Assembly: GCF_015074785.1 (NCBI RefSeq)
Contig: NZ_CP042464.1
Span: forward strand, 186,001-250,000
DNA length: 64,000 bases
Direction: 5' to 3'
Origin: Segatella copri
GTDB taxonomy: Bacteria > Bacteroidota > Bacteroidia > Bacteroidales > Bacteroidaceae
The stretch's first letter is position 1. Each line of letters begins with the position of its first letter. Below are positions 50,691 to 59,253 of the stretch, in pieces. The notes under the pieces were generated by a model that saw only the letters and a program-made list of their open reading frames with translations, did no database searches and was not told the DNA's origin. Position numbers and translations under genes: made by a program.

Positions 50691-51620
50691 ATGGTAAACG
50701 AGAATAAATGGGGGCTGCTTTATTGCCCTAGAGGAGGCTGGCGAAGTAACAAGCGCTGGGAAAAAATAGAGAAGGTGCTCAAGCAGCAGGGCGTGGATTA
50801 CGACTTTGTGCAGAGCGAGAATCAGAAGAGCGTAGAACGGCTCATCAGAATGTTTATCAACAATGGTTATAAGACCATTGTCATCGTGGGTGGAGATTCT
50901 GCGCTCAATGATGCAGTAAACTGTCTGATGCAGATAGATCCGAAAGAAAGAGAAGAGGTGGCACTGGGTGTTATTCCTAACGGACTGATGAACGACTTTG
51001 CCCACTTCTGGGGATTCAGCGACAGCGATATCGAGAAGACGGTGGCGTCGCTGAAAAAACGTCGTATCAGAAAGATTGACCTCGGTTGTATCCGCTATGT
51101 GAACAAGAAGGGGGAGAAATGCCGTCGCTATTTCCTCAACTGTATCAATATCGGACTCATCGCCGCCATCATGAACCTGAGACGAAAAACCCATCATATC
51201 TTCGGTTCACGTACCCTGTCGTTTCTCTGTTCCTTCATCCTGATGATATTCCAGCGTCTGGACTATAAGATGCATGTGAAAATCAATTCGGATGTTATCA
51301 AGCGTAGAGTGATGACGATGTGTATAGGCAATGGAACAGGATATGGACAGACTCCGAATGCTGTGCCATATAACGGACTGCTCGATGTGTCGGTGGTATC
51401 TCATCCTAAGACAACCCAGCTTTTCGAGGGAATCTATCTTTTTGTGAAAGGTAAGTTCCTCAACCATAAGAGTGTGCATCCTTACCGTACCCGAGAGGTA
51501 GAGGTGCTCGATGCCCAGCATGCCCTGATAGGTATTGATGGCAGATTGATGAATACACCGGTAGGTCCATTCCAGATTACTGTAATTCAGGAGGTTATCA
51601 ACTTCCTGATACCCGTATAA
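50691..51620 (+). CDS. Diacylglycerol-kinase-family lipid kinase
   Basis: The protein has 309 residues, starting at MVNENKWGLLYCPRGGWRSN. The upstream frame from 50628 crosses the palindrome and is unlikely. The DAGK catalytic fold shows TIVIVGGDSALNDAVNCLM and GVIPNGLMNDFAHFWG, with a C-terminal IGIDGRLMNTPVGPFQITVI. The usual signatures are GGDGTLNEV and PxGTGNDFAR. Here GGDSALN and PNGLMNDFA replace them, so substrate or activity may differ from YegS/DgkB. Confidence 0.8.
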   Translation: MVNENKWGLLYCPRGGWRSNKRWEKIEKVLKQQGVDYDFVQSENQKSVERLIRMFINNGYKTIVIVGGDSALNDAVNCLMQIDPKEREEVALGVIPNGLMNDFAHFWGFSDSDIEKTVASLKKRRIRKIDLGCIRYVNKKGEKCRRYFLNCINIGLIAAIMNLRRKTHHIFGSRTLSFLCSFILMIFQRLDYKMHVKINSDVIKRRVMTMCIGNGTGYGQTPNAVPYNGLLDVSVVSHPKTTQLFEGIYLFVKGKFLNHKSVHPYRTREVEVLDAQHALIGIDGRLMNTPVGPFQITVIQEVINFLIPV

Positions 51621-51683
51621 CCAGTATGCCCGTAATAAGGGAAATGTATCAAGAAAAACGTATAATGTAAAACATATAAATAA

Positions 51684-51718
51684 AAAATAGCAGAACTTTA
51701 TCCGAGTTCTGCTATTTT
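51684..51718. terminator. Bidirectional terminator between lipid kinase and Crp-type regulator
   Basis: AAAATAGCAGAACT and AGTTCTGCTATTTT form a perfect 14-bp stem with a 7-base loop. The right arm includes the last codons of the regulator gene. Confidence 0.85.
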
Positions 51719-52402
51719 TATGATTTCTTCTTCCTGTAAGATTTTGATTTTCCTTCCTTCTGTATTGATGAGTTCTTCTGCCGTAAAGGCTGAGAGCGTA
51801 CGGATGGCATTGCTCGTTGTCATATTACAGAGATTTGCCAGATCTTCACGACTCAATCGGATGTCAAGAGTTTTTCCGTCTTTTTCTAACCCATAAGAGT
51901 CTTTCAGAAATATCAGTCCCTCGGCAAGTCGGGCACGGATATGTTTCTGGGTGAGGTTCACGGTACGGTCGTCCGATTTACCTATTTCCACACTGAGATA
52001 TTTGATAAAGAAGAAGCCGATGTTGAAACTCTTGGAGATCAGTTTCATGAGAACTGCCAGCGGGAACTGGGCAACGACGCAGTTTTCCAGCGACATGGCT
52101 GCCGTCTTGTATATCTCATCTGCAAAATAGGCTCTGAAACCAAAGAACTCAATCGGTTTGATAACACGGATAATCTGGCTCTTGCCACCGATACCTTCTT
52201 TGTATATCTTCACTTTTCCCGCTATGAGACATAGTGCATATTCGGGAGTACCCTCGTTCTTGTAGATGATTTCGTTCTTCTTATACTTCTTGATTTCCAG
52301 ATGCTCTTTCAGTAAATCGAACTGGTCATCAGTGATGCCTCCCCATAGCTTAGCAATCAGCATTGCTATATTTTCTTTATCGTATTTTCCTCTAGCTGCC
52401 AT
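51698..52402 (-). CDS. Crp/Fnr family transcription regulator
   Basis: The protein has 234 residues, starting at MAARGKYDKENIAMLIAKLW. The frame is open upstream, but a TACTTTTG -7 box (52435-52442) places the start here. A cNMP-binding-like domain (KYKKNEIIYKNEGTPEYALC, GKVKIYKEG) is followed by a dimerisation helix and a winged helix (LSREDLANLCNMTTSNAIRT). There is no Fnr cysteine cluster. It is divergent from the glycogen operon (212 bases away), so it may control that operon. Its ligand is unknown. Confidence 0.88.
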   Translation of the reverse strand: MAARGKYDKENIAMLIAKLWGGITDDQFDLLKEHLEIKKYKKNEIIYKNEGTPEYALCLIAGKVKIYKEGIGGKSQIIRVIKPIEFFGFRAYFADEIYKTAAMSLENCVVAQFPLAVLMKLISKSFNIGFFFIKYLSVEIGKSDDRTVNLTQKHIRARLAEGLIFLKDSYGLEKDGKTLDIRLSREDLANLCNMTTSNAIRTLSAFTAEELINTEGRKIKILQEEEIIKIAELG

Positions 52403-52535
52403 GTGTACAAATCTTTTAAACTGAAAACTGAGTGCAAAAGTAATGCTTTTTCTTGAAATAATCAAGCATTTTTGTCTAAAAATATGTTTTAAAACATAAA
52501 AAGGCAATTTTTTCTAAAAATGGCATACAAAAAAC

Positions 52536-52566
52536 TTTGTTATACCATAAAAAAGTGTTACCTTTG
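52536..52566 (+). promoter_or_regulatory. Promoter of the glycogen operon
   Basis: TTTG at 52536-52539 and TACCTTTG at 52559-52566, 19 bases apart. The leader to the ATG at 52615 is about 43 bases. Confidence 0.65.
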
Positions 52567-52614
52567 AAAGCAATTAATTTAGTCAACAAAAATATAGAAC
52601 CTTAATATAGATCT

Positions 52615-54558
52615 ATGAGTTATCTAAAATTCGAAAAGGCCCTTATGACGAATCTTCAAGAGTCGTTGCCTAAGGAGTTGTTGAGAACAAATCGCTCGGG
52701 TGCATATTCGTGCTCAACGATTGTAGACTGTAATACCCGCAAGTATCACGGATTACTTGTCGTGCCGGTTCCAGAACTGGACGATGAGAATCATGTGCTC
52801 TTGAGTTCGCTGGATGTTACGGTGATTCAGCATGGCGCTGAGTTTAACCTCGGCTTGCACAAGTACCAGGGCAACAACTATAGTCCGATGGGCCACAAGT
52901 ACATTCGTGAGTTTGATTGTGATAAAGTGCCAACTACCCTTTATCGCGTAGGTGGTGTTATCCTGAAAAAGGAAGTTGTATTCCAGCATTATGAGAATCG
53001 CATTCTGATTCGCTATACGCTGGTAGACGGCCATTCGGCTACAACCCTTCGTTTCCGTCCTTTTCTGGCTTTCCGCAGTGTCCGTCAGTTTACTCATGAG
53101 AATGCTACCGCATCTCGTGATTATTCTGAGGTAGATCATGGCATCAAGACCTGTATGTATGCAGGTTATCCTGATCTCTACATGCAGTTCTCCAAGAAGA
53201 ACGAGTTTAAATTCTGTCCAGATTGGTATCGTGGCGTGGAATATCCAAAGGAGCAGGAGAGAGGTTATGCTTCTAACGAAGACCTCTATGTTCCTGGCTA
53301 TTTTGAAATGGATATCAAGAAAGGCGAAACCATCGTCTTTGCTGCTTCTACATCAGAAATCAAGGCGGTCAGCCTGAAGAAGCTCTTCGACAAGGAAGTG
53401 GATGAGCGTTCGCCTCGTGACAATTTCTTCCACTGTCTGGTCAATGCGGCTCATCAGTTCCATCGTCGTGAAAAGAACGATGACCGTTATATCCTGGCTG
53501 GTTACCCTTGGTTTAAGTGTAGAGCCCGCGATACATTTATCGCTCTTCCTGGTCTCACCCTCTCTATCGAGGAAGATGACTACTTCGAACTGGTGATGAA
53601 GACTGCCATGAAGGGATACTACGAGTTTATGGAAGGCAAGCCGGTCAGCGTTCATATTGCTGAGATAGAGCAGCCTGACGTACCATTGTGGGCTGTCTGG
53701 GCTTTGCAGCAGTATGCTAAGGAAACCAGCAAGGAAGAATGCTTCAAGAAGTATGGACAGTTTATCAAGGATGTTATCAGCTTTATCCAGGATAACAAGC
53801 ATCCGAACCTGAAGCTCGAAGAGAACGGATTGCTCTATACCGATGGTAAGGACAAGGCTGTTACCTGGATGAACTCTACTGCCAACGGCAGACCTGTGGT
53901 TCCACGTACAGGTTATATCGTAGAGTTTAATGCTTTGTGGTATAACGCCTTGTGTTTCTGTGCTTCTCTCGCTGCAACAGTAGGTGAAGAAGACAGCCAG
54001 CAGAAACTCCTGGCTCAGGCTGAGCTGACCAAGCAGGCATTCCTCGATACCTTCCTCAATGAATATGGCTATCTCTACGATTATGTTGATGGAAATATGA
54101 TGGACTGGAGCGTTCGCCCGAACATGATATTTGCAGTGGCTTTCGACTATTCTCCATTGTCGCAAGACCAGAAGAAGCAGGTTCTTGATATCTGTACACG
54201 CGAACTCCTTACTCCTAAGGGATTGCGTTCACTCTCGCCAAAGAGCGGTGGATATAATCCTGTTTATGTAGGTCCGCAGACCCAGCGCGACTATGCTTAC
54301 CATCAGGGTACGGCATGGCCATGGCTCGGTGGCTTCTATATGGAGGCAAGTCTGAAACTCTATAAGCGTACCCGTTTGAGCTTTATCGAACGCCAGATGG
54401 TTGGTTATGAGGACGAAATGTCTTCCCACTGTCTCGGTACTATCAGCGAACTCTTCGATGGAAACCCTCCATTCGCAGGTCGTGGTGCCATCTCTTTCGC
54501 CATGAATGTGGCTGAGATTCTGCGTGCGCTCGAGTTACTTGAAAAATATCAATATTAA
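52615..54558 (+). CDS. Glycogen debranching enzyme (amylo-alpha-1,6-glucosidase type)
   Basis: The protein has 647 residues. The N-terminal domain starts with LPKELLRTNRSGAYSCSTIV and NTRKYHGLLVVPVP. The (alpha/alpha)6 catalytic part has YILAGYPWFKCRARDTFIAL (acid Asp), TWMNSTANGRPVVPRTGYIV and YAYHQGTAWPWLGGFY. It hydrolyses alpha-1,6 branches of glycogen-like glucan in the cytoplasm. It is the first gene of a tight three-gene unit with a glycosyltransferase (18 bases on) and a GH57 enzyme. Confidence 0.92.
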   Translation: MSYLKFEKALMTNLQESLPKELLRTNRSGAYSCSTIVDCNTRKYHGLLVVPVPELDDENHVLLSSLDVTVIQHGAEFNLGLHKYQGNNYSPMGHKYIREFDCDKVPTTLYRVGGVILKKEVVFQHYENRILIRYTLVDGHSATTLRFRPFLAFRSVRQFTHENATASRDYSEVDHGIKTCMYAGYPDLYMQFSKKNEFKFCPDWYRGVEYPKEQERGYASNEDLYVPGYFEMDIKKGETIVFAASTSEIKAVSLKKLFDKEVDERSPRDNFFHCLVNAAHQFHRREKNDDRYILAGYPWFKCRARDTFIALPGLTLSIEEDDYFELVMKTAMKGYYEFMEGKPVSVHIAEIEQPDVPLWAVWALQQYAKETSKEECFKKYGQFIKDVISFIQDNKHPNLKLEENGLLYTDGKDKAVTWMNSTANGRPVVPRTGYIVEFNALWYNALCFCASLAATVGEEDSQQKLLAQAELTKQAFLDTFLNEYGYLYDYVDGNMMDWSVRPNMIFAVAFDYSPLSQDQKKQVLDICTRELLTPKGLRSLSPKSGGYNPVYVGPQTQRDYAYHQGTAWPWLGGFYMEASLKLYKRTRLSFIERQMVGYEDEMSSHCLGTISELFDGNPPFAGRGAISFAMNVAEILRALELLEKYQY

Positions 54559-54576
54559 TAATAGGAGGACTGCTAT

Positions 54577-55845
54577 ATGAAAGTTTTAATGTTTGGATGG
54601 GAGTATCCTCCTCACGTATTTGGTGGTTTGGCAACTGCCAACTTTGGTATCTCCCAGGGACTTCATGCCCAGGGCGATGTTGATATCACATTGTGTCTGC
54701 CTCATCCTTTCGGTGATGAGGACCGCAGTGCCTGCAAGATTGTGGCAATGAACAGTGTGCCTATTGCCTGGCGCGATGTAAATCACGACTATGTGCAGCA
54801 GCGGGTAGGCAATATCATGAATCCGGATGACTATTTCCGTTACCGTGACCACATCTATGCCGATTTTAACTATATGCATGTAAATGACCTCGGCTGTATG
54901 GAATTTGCCGGTGGTTATCCGTCAAATCTTCATGACGAAATCAACAACTATAGCATCATTGCCGGAGTTGTAGCCCGTTCTGAGGAATTTGATATTATCC
55001 ATGCTCACGACTGGCTTACATTCCCAGCCGGAATTCATGCCAAGCGCGTGAGTGGCAAACCATTGTGCATCCACGTTCATGCTACTGATTTCGACCGTAG
55101 CCGTGGAAAGGTGAACCCTACTGTTTACGCTATCGAGAAAGACGGTATGGATAATGCCGACTGCATCATGTGTGTATCCGAACTGACCCGCCAGACGGTG
55201 ATTCACCAGTATCACCAGGATCCACGCAAGTGTTTCGCCATGCACAATGCCGTATACCCATTGAAGCAGGAGTGGCAGGATATTCCACGCCCAAATCATA
55301 AGGGCAAGGAGAAGGTAGTAACCTTCCTGGGACGTCTTACCATGCAGAAGGGACCTGAATATTTCGTAGAGGCTGCCAACATGGTATTGCACCGTACCCG
55401 CAATGTGCGTTTCTGTATGGCAGGTTCGGGCGATATGATGGATCAGATGATTTATCTCGCTGCTGAAAGAGGCATTGCCGACCGGTTCCACTTCCCTGGC
55501 TTTATGCGCGGCAAACAGGTTTATGAATGTCTGAAAGACAGTGATGTCTACGTGATGCCATCTGTGAGCGAGCCGTTCGGTATCTCACCTTTGGAAGCTA
55601 TGCAGTGCGGCACACCAACCATTATCTCCAAGCAGAGTGGATGTGGAGAAATCCTGTCCAACTGTATCAAGGTAGACTACTGGGATATCCATGCCCTTGC
55701 CGATGCCATCTACAGCATCTGTCACAACGAGAGTCTTTTCGATTATCTCTCAGAGGAAGGCAAGAAAGAAGTAGACCAGATTACCTGGGAGAAAGTGGGA
55801 GCCCGCATCAAAGACCTGTACCTCAAGACCTTAGGGTGGAAGTAA
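54577..55845 (+). CDS. Glycosyltransferase of glycogen metabolism (GT4/GT5-like)
   Basis: The protein has 422 residues. GT-B fold: MKVLMFGWEYPPHVFGGLAT at the N terminus, IIHAHDWLTFPAGIHAK, VVTFLGRLTMQKGPEYFVEA and VSEPFGISPLEAMQCGTPTI (E-x7-E motif). It is inside the glycogen unit, so it is likely to be an alpha-glucan (glycogen) synthase working from UDP- or ADP-glucose. The exact donor cannot be told. Confidence 0.88.
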   Translation: MKVLMFGWEYPPHVFGGLATANFGISQGLHAQGDVDITLCLPHPFGDEDRSACKIVAMNSVPIAWRDVNHDYVQQRVGNIMNPDDYFRYRDHIYADFNYMHVNDLGCMEFAGGYPSNLHDEINNYSIIAGVVARSEEFDIIHAHDWLTFPAGIHAKRVSGKPLCIHVHATDFDRSRGKVNPTVYAIEKDGMDNADCIMCVSELTRQTVIHQYHQDPRKCFAMHNAVYPLKQEWQDIPRPNHKGKEKVVTFLGRLTMQKGPEYFVEAANMVLHRTRNVRFCMAGSGDMMDQMIYLAAERGIADRFHFPGFMRGKQVYECLKDSDVYVMPSVSEPFGISPLEAMQCGTPTIISKQSGCGEILSNCIKVDYWDIHALADAIYSICHNESLFDYLSEEGKKEVDQITWEKVGARIKDLYLKTLGWK

Positions 55846-55882
55846 TGGGCAATTAATAGTTAAAAATTAATAATTAATAATT

Positions 55883-57328
55883 ATGAAAACAATTTGTTTA
55901 TATTTCGAGATACATCAGATTACCCATCTGAAACGCTACCGCTTCTTCGACATCGGTACCGACCATTATTACTATGATGACTACGAGAACGACCGTAGCA
56001 TCAACGAGATTGCTGAGCGCTCTTATATGCCAGCCTTGAATGCCCTTCAGGAGATGATTGAAAAGAACGGCAAGTATTTCAAGGTAGCTTTCTCGCTTTC
56101 GGGTGTGGGTATGGAGCAGTTGGAACTTCATGCTCCTCAGGTACTGGAGAAGCTTCAGCAGCTCAACAATACGGGTTGTGTAGAGTTCCTGGCTGAGCCT
56201 TACTCTCACGGACTTGCTTCTCTGGTTAATGAGGCAAGTTTCAAGGATGAGGTGATGCGCCAGTGTACTAAGATTGAGGAATATTTCGGAAAGAAACCTA
56301 CCGTATTGCGCAACTCTTCGCTCATCTACAGCGATGATATCGGTAACGATGTTGCCAACATGGGATTCATTGGTATGCTCACCGAGGGTGCCAAGCACGT
56401 GCTCGGCTGGAAGTCTCCTCACTATGTTTACCATTGCGCCCTGAACCCTAAGTTGAAGCTCCTTTTGCGCGATGTGAACTTGAGCGATGATATCTCTCTG
56501 CGCTTCAGCAACAGCGATTGGGACGGTTATCCACTCTTTGCCGACAACTATATGAACCAGATTGCTGCCTTCCCAGAGGAGGAGCAGGTTATCAATATCT
56601 TTATGGAACTTTCTGCTCTTGGTATTGCCCAGCCTCTGTCAAGCAACATCCTCGAGTTTATGAAGGCTTTGCCTCAGTGTGCCAAGGACCGTGGCATCAC
56701 CTTCTCTACACCTACAGAAATCTGCAAGAAGATCAAGTCGGTAGGCGAGGTGAATGTGCCTGATACTTTGAGTTGGGTAGACGAGGAGCGTGATGTAAGT
56801 TCATGGTTGGGTAATCCGATGCAGCGTGAGGCTTTCAACAAGCTTTATAGTGTGGCAGACCGTGTACGTATCGCCAACGATCCACGTATCAATCAGGACT
56901 GGGATTACCTGCAGGCAAGTAACAACTTCCGCTTCATGACTACCAAGCCAAGCAATGTGGGTCTTGACAGAGGTATCTATTCAAGTCCTTTCGATGCTTT
57001 CACTAACTATATGAACATTCTTGGTGACTTCATCAACCGTGTGAACGACCTCTATCCTGCTGATGTTGATAACGATCAGCTGGAGGGCTTGCTTACTACC
57101 ATCAAGAATCAGGATGAAGAGATAGAGATGAAGGACAAGGAGATTGTCCGTCTTCAGGCTAAGATTGAAAAGATAGAGAAGGAGGCTGAGAAGCACCATG
57201 GCGAGAAGCCTGCTAAGGCTCCTGCCAAGAAGGCCGCAGCTAAGCCTGCAGCCAAGAAGGCATCTGCCAAGAAGGCTCCTGCCAAGAAAACAACAAAGGC
57301 AGAGCCTACAGAAGAAAAGAAAGATTAG
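55883..57328 (+). CDS. GH57 family alpha-amylase-like enzyme with a Lys/Ala/Pro-rich tail
   Basis: The protein has 481 residues. The GH57 core (about 1-410) starts TICLYFEIHQITHLKRYRFF, with NTGCVEFLAEPYSHGLASLV, VLRNSSLIYSDDIGNDVA and AFPEEEQVINIFMELSAL. GH57 enzymes are amylases or branching/4-alpha-glucanotransferase enzymes of retaining type. The last part has a coiled coil (EEIEMKDKEIVRLQAKIEKI). The tail, KPAKAPAKKAAAKPAAKKAS and onward, is histone-H1-like. Such tails are not part of GH57 and could bind DNA, RNA or glycogen. A strong terminator follows. Confidence 0.88.
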   Translation: MKTICLYFEIHQITHLKRYRFFDIGTDHYYYDDYENDRSINEIAERSYMPALNALQEMIEKNGKYFKVAFSLSGVGMEQLELHAPQVLEKLQQLNNTGCVEFLAEPYSHGLASLVNEASFKDEVMRQCTKIEEYFGKKPTVLRNSSLIYSDDIGNDVANMGFIGMLTEGAKHVLGWKSPHYVYHCALNPKLKLLLRDVNLSDDISLRFSNSDWDGYPLFADNYMNQIAAFPEEEQVINIFMELSALGIAQPLSSNILEFMKALPQCAKDRGITFSTPTEICKKIKSVGEVNVPDTLSWVDEERDVSSWLGNPMQREAFNKLYSVADRVRIANDPRINQDWDYLQASNNFRFMTTKPSNVGLDRGIYSSPFDAFTNYMNILGDFINRVNDLYPADVDNDQLEGLLTTIKNQDEEIEMKDKEIVRLQAKIEKIEKEAEKHHGEKPAKAPAKKAAAKPAAKKASAKKAPAKKTTKAEPTEEKKD

Positions 57329-57353
57329 AATTTTTAGATTACTCATAAAGATT

Positions 57354-57396
57354 AATCCCCCTCGCTGCAGTGATTTGCAATGAGGGGGATTTTTTT
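57354..57396. terminator. Terminator of the glycogen operon
   Basis: AATCCCCCTC and GAGGGGGATT form a 10-bp stem, with T and A runs on both sides. It also serves the convergent GH43 gene. Confidence 0.85.
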
Positions 57397-57441
57397 TATT
57401 TCCCAAAATATTCTCTGAAATAACGCGTTAGCTGGAAAGCG

Positions 57442-59232
57442 TTATTTTTCGAAATGAATCCAGTCTACGTCGAAGAAGGCAGCATCGTTCTTCTTGGCTG
57501 TGCGGGTGTTGAAGAAACCGAGCTTGGCACCAATCCACTTGCCTTCACGCACAGTGAAAGGATTGCCTATCTTGTTGAATTTCTTACCATCCAGACTGTA
57601 GCTCCATTCAGCGATAGCCTGTATCTGGTTGGCGATGCCTTCGCTATGAACCTTCACGCGGAGCCATACATCCTGGGTAGCGATGCGGGATGAAGGAATA
57701 TCATCTACGGCATACTTCACGGTGTAAGGTTGAGGCTGCTTGCTGGTCTTGATGGCCACTTGCTTTACCACCTTCTCAGCCTTTCCCTTCTCAGCCTTCT
57801 CGCAGGTTACATATTGCAATACAACCCCCTCTTCCTTGGTATCAACAAACTTGAGTGCCGCATAGTCCATGCCTTGCATGATCATGCCGGCGCTTTCGCC
57901 CAATACCTTATCTTTCTCCTTATAAGCCTCGGTGCGGTTAGGAATGAACTTCACCTTGGCTGTAGCTGTAAAGTTCTCGGTAGGGAGCTTCTGGAGCAGG
58001 AGGTTAGGAAGATCAAACAGGTTCTTTACATCTTCTGCCTGCTGTACGCCATAGAGACGCAACTTGGATTTCTTGGCATCACAGAAGTACCAGTACTGAC
58101 TGTAAGGACCGTTCCACTGCCATTGCAGACCTAAATCTACGCTGTTGAAATCATCCGATTCCTTAGGCTGGAAGTTACCGCTTGATGGCAGGTTTGGCTT
58201 CTTCCATTGCTGAACAGGGTCTCCGCAGCCATCACCATCCTTGTCGTCACCGATGACGAGCCAGTCGTTTACCCATTTGGCTGGTTGCAGATGAACCACA
58301 CGACCATAAGCGTGCTTATCTTGGAAGTGGAGGAACCAGTCCTCTCCGTTCTGGGTATCTACCCATGCACCCTGGTGAGGGCCGTTTACCTTCTTGTTCT
58401 TTCCCTGTGCCATACCCACATACTCCTCGTAAGGACCGTATGGATTCTTGGAACGCAGTTCTACCTGCCAGCCATACTTCACGCCGCCCGCAGGACTCAT
58501 GATGTAATAGTAGCCGTTGCGCTTGTAGAACTTGGTACCTTCGATAGTAGGCTGGTTTTCATGCCCATCATATACGATGCGTGAAGGACCGATAACCTTG
58601 GTGCCGTCAGGTGACATCGGAGCAACGAAGAGCACTGACTTGATACCGGCTCTTGAACCGGCGCATCCATGCGAAAGATAAGCCTTGCCGTCTTCATCCC
58701 AGAGAGGGCAGCAGTCGATAAGACCTTTTTCCTTCATCACCCAGGTGATAGGTTCCCAAGGACCGCGTGGATCTTGTGTCTTGGTCATGAAGAGACCCTG
58801 GTCTGGGTCGCCGCAATAGATGTAGAACCATCCGTCGTGATAGCGGATAGAGGGTGCCCATACATAGTTACCATGCTGAACTTTCTTGCGCCAGTCCAAG
58901 TCTGTGCCCTGATACTCTGGCAATACAGGATAGTCATCGAGTAGGGCAGCTCCGATGATTTCCCAGTTCACCAGGTCGGTGCTGTGCAGAATCTGCAAGC
59001 CTGGGAAACACTGGAAGGAAGAGGAGGTCATATAGTAGTCATTGCCCACACGGCATACGTCTGGGTCTGAGTAGTCGGCGTCAATAACCGGGTTGCGGTA
59101 CATTCCGTTCTTCAGGTTCGGATTCCATGTCTTGGATACCGCTTTCTGGGCATTCACGCTCACCGCAGAGAGTGGAGAACTCAATGCGATGGTGGCGAGA
59201 ATGCACAGGAGTGAATGCGATTTTATTTTCAT
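57442..59232 (-). CDS. Secreted GH43 family glycoside hydrolase
   Basis: The protein has 596 residues. Signal peptide LLCILATIALSSPLSAVSVNA (about 8-28). The five-bladed propeller shows VIDADYSDPDVCRVGNDYYM (catalytic base Asp), GLIDCCPLWDEDGKAYLSHG (pKa-modulating Asp) and NQPTIEGTKFYKRNGYYYIM (acid Glu). A C-terminal beta-sandwich (about 360-596) ends in a Con A-like domain common in GH43 beta-xylosidases and arabinofuranosidases. It is the last gene of the SusC/SusD/GH28 locus, 21 bases after the GH28 gene, which suggests arabinan or xylan side chains of pectin as substrate. Confidence 0.9.
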   Translation of the reverse strand: MKIKSHSLLCILATIALSSPLSAVSVNAQKAVSKTWNPNLKNGMYRNPVIDADYSDPDVCRVGNDYYMTSSSFQCFPGLQILHSTDLVNWEIIGAALLDDYPVLPEYQGTDLDWRKKVQHGNYVWAPSIRYHDGWFYIYCGDPDQGLFMTKTQDPRGPWEPITWVMKEKGLIDCCPLWDEDGKAYLSHGCAGSRAGIKSVLFVAPMSPDGTKVIGPSRIVYDGHENQPTIEGTKFYKRNGYYYIMSPAGGVKYGWQVELRSKNPYGPYEEYVGMAQGKNKKVNGPHQGAWVDTQNGEDWFLHFQDKHAYGRVVHLQPAKWVNDWLVIGDDKDGDGCGDPVQQWKKPNLPSSGNFQPKESDDFNSVDLGLQWQWNGPYSQYWYFCDAKKSKLRLYGVQQAEDVKNLFDLPNLLLQKLPTENFTATAKVKFIPNRTEAYKEKDKVLGESAGMIMQGMDYAALKFVDTKEEGVVLQYVTCEKAEKGKAEKVVKQVAIKTSKQPQPYTVKYAVDDIPSSRIATQDVWLRVKVHSEGIANQIQAIAEWSYSLDGKKFNKIGNPFTVREGKWIGAKLGFFNTRTAKKNDAAFFDVDWIHFEK

Positions 59233-59253
59233 TGTTACCGATGTTTAAATGAA

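Noticed and set aside
53353..54165. Minus-strand frame of 270 codons inside the debranching enzyme gene
   Set aside because: It is antisense to conserved catalytic motifs and has no promoter or neighbour support.
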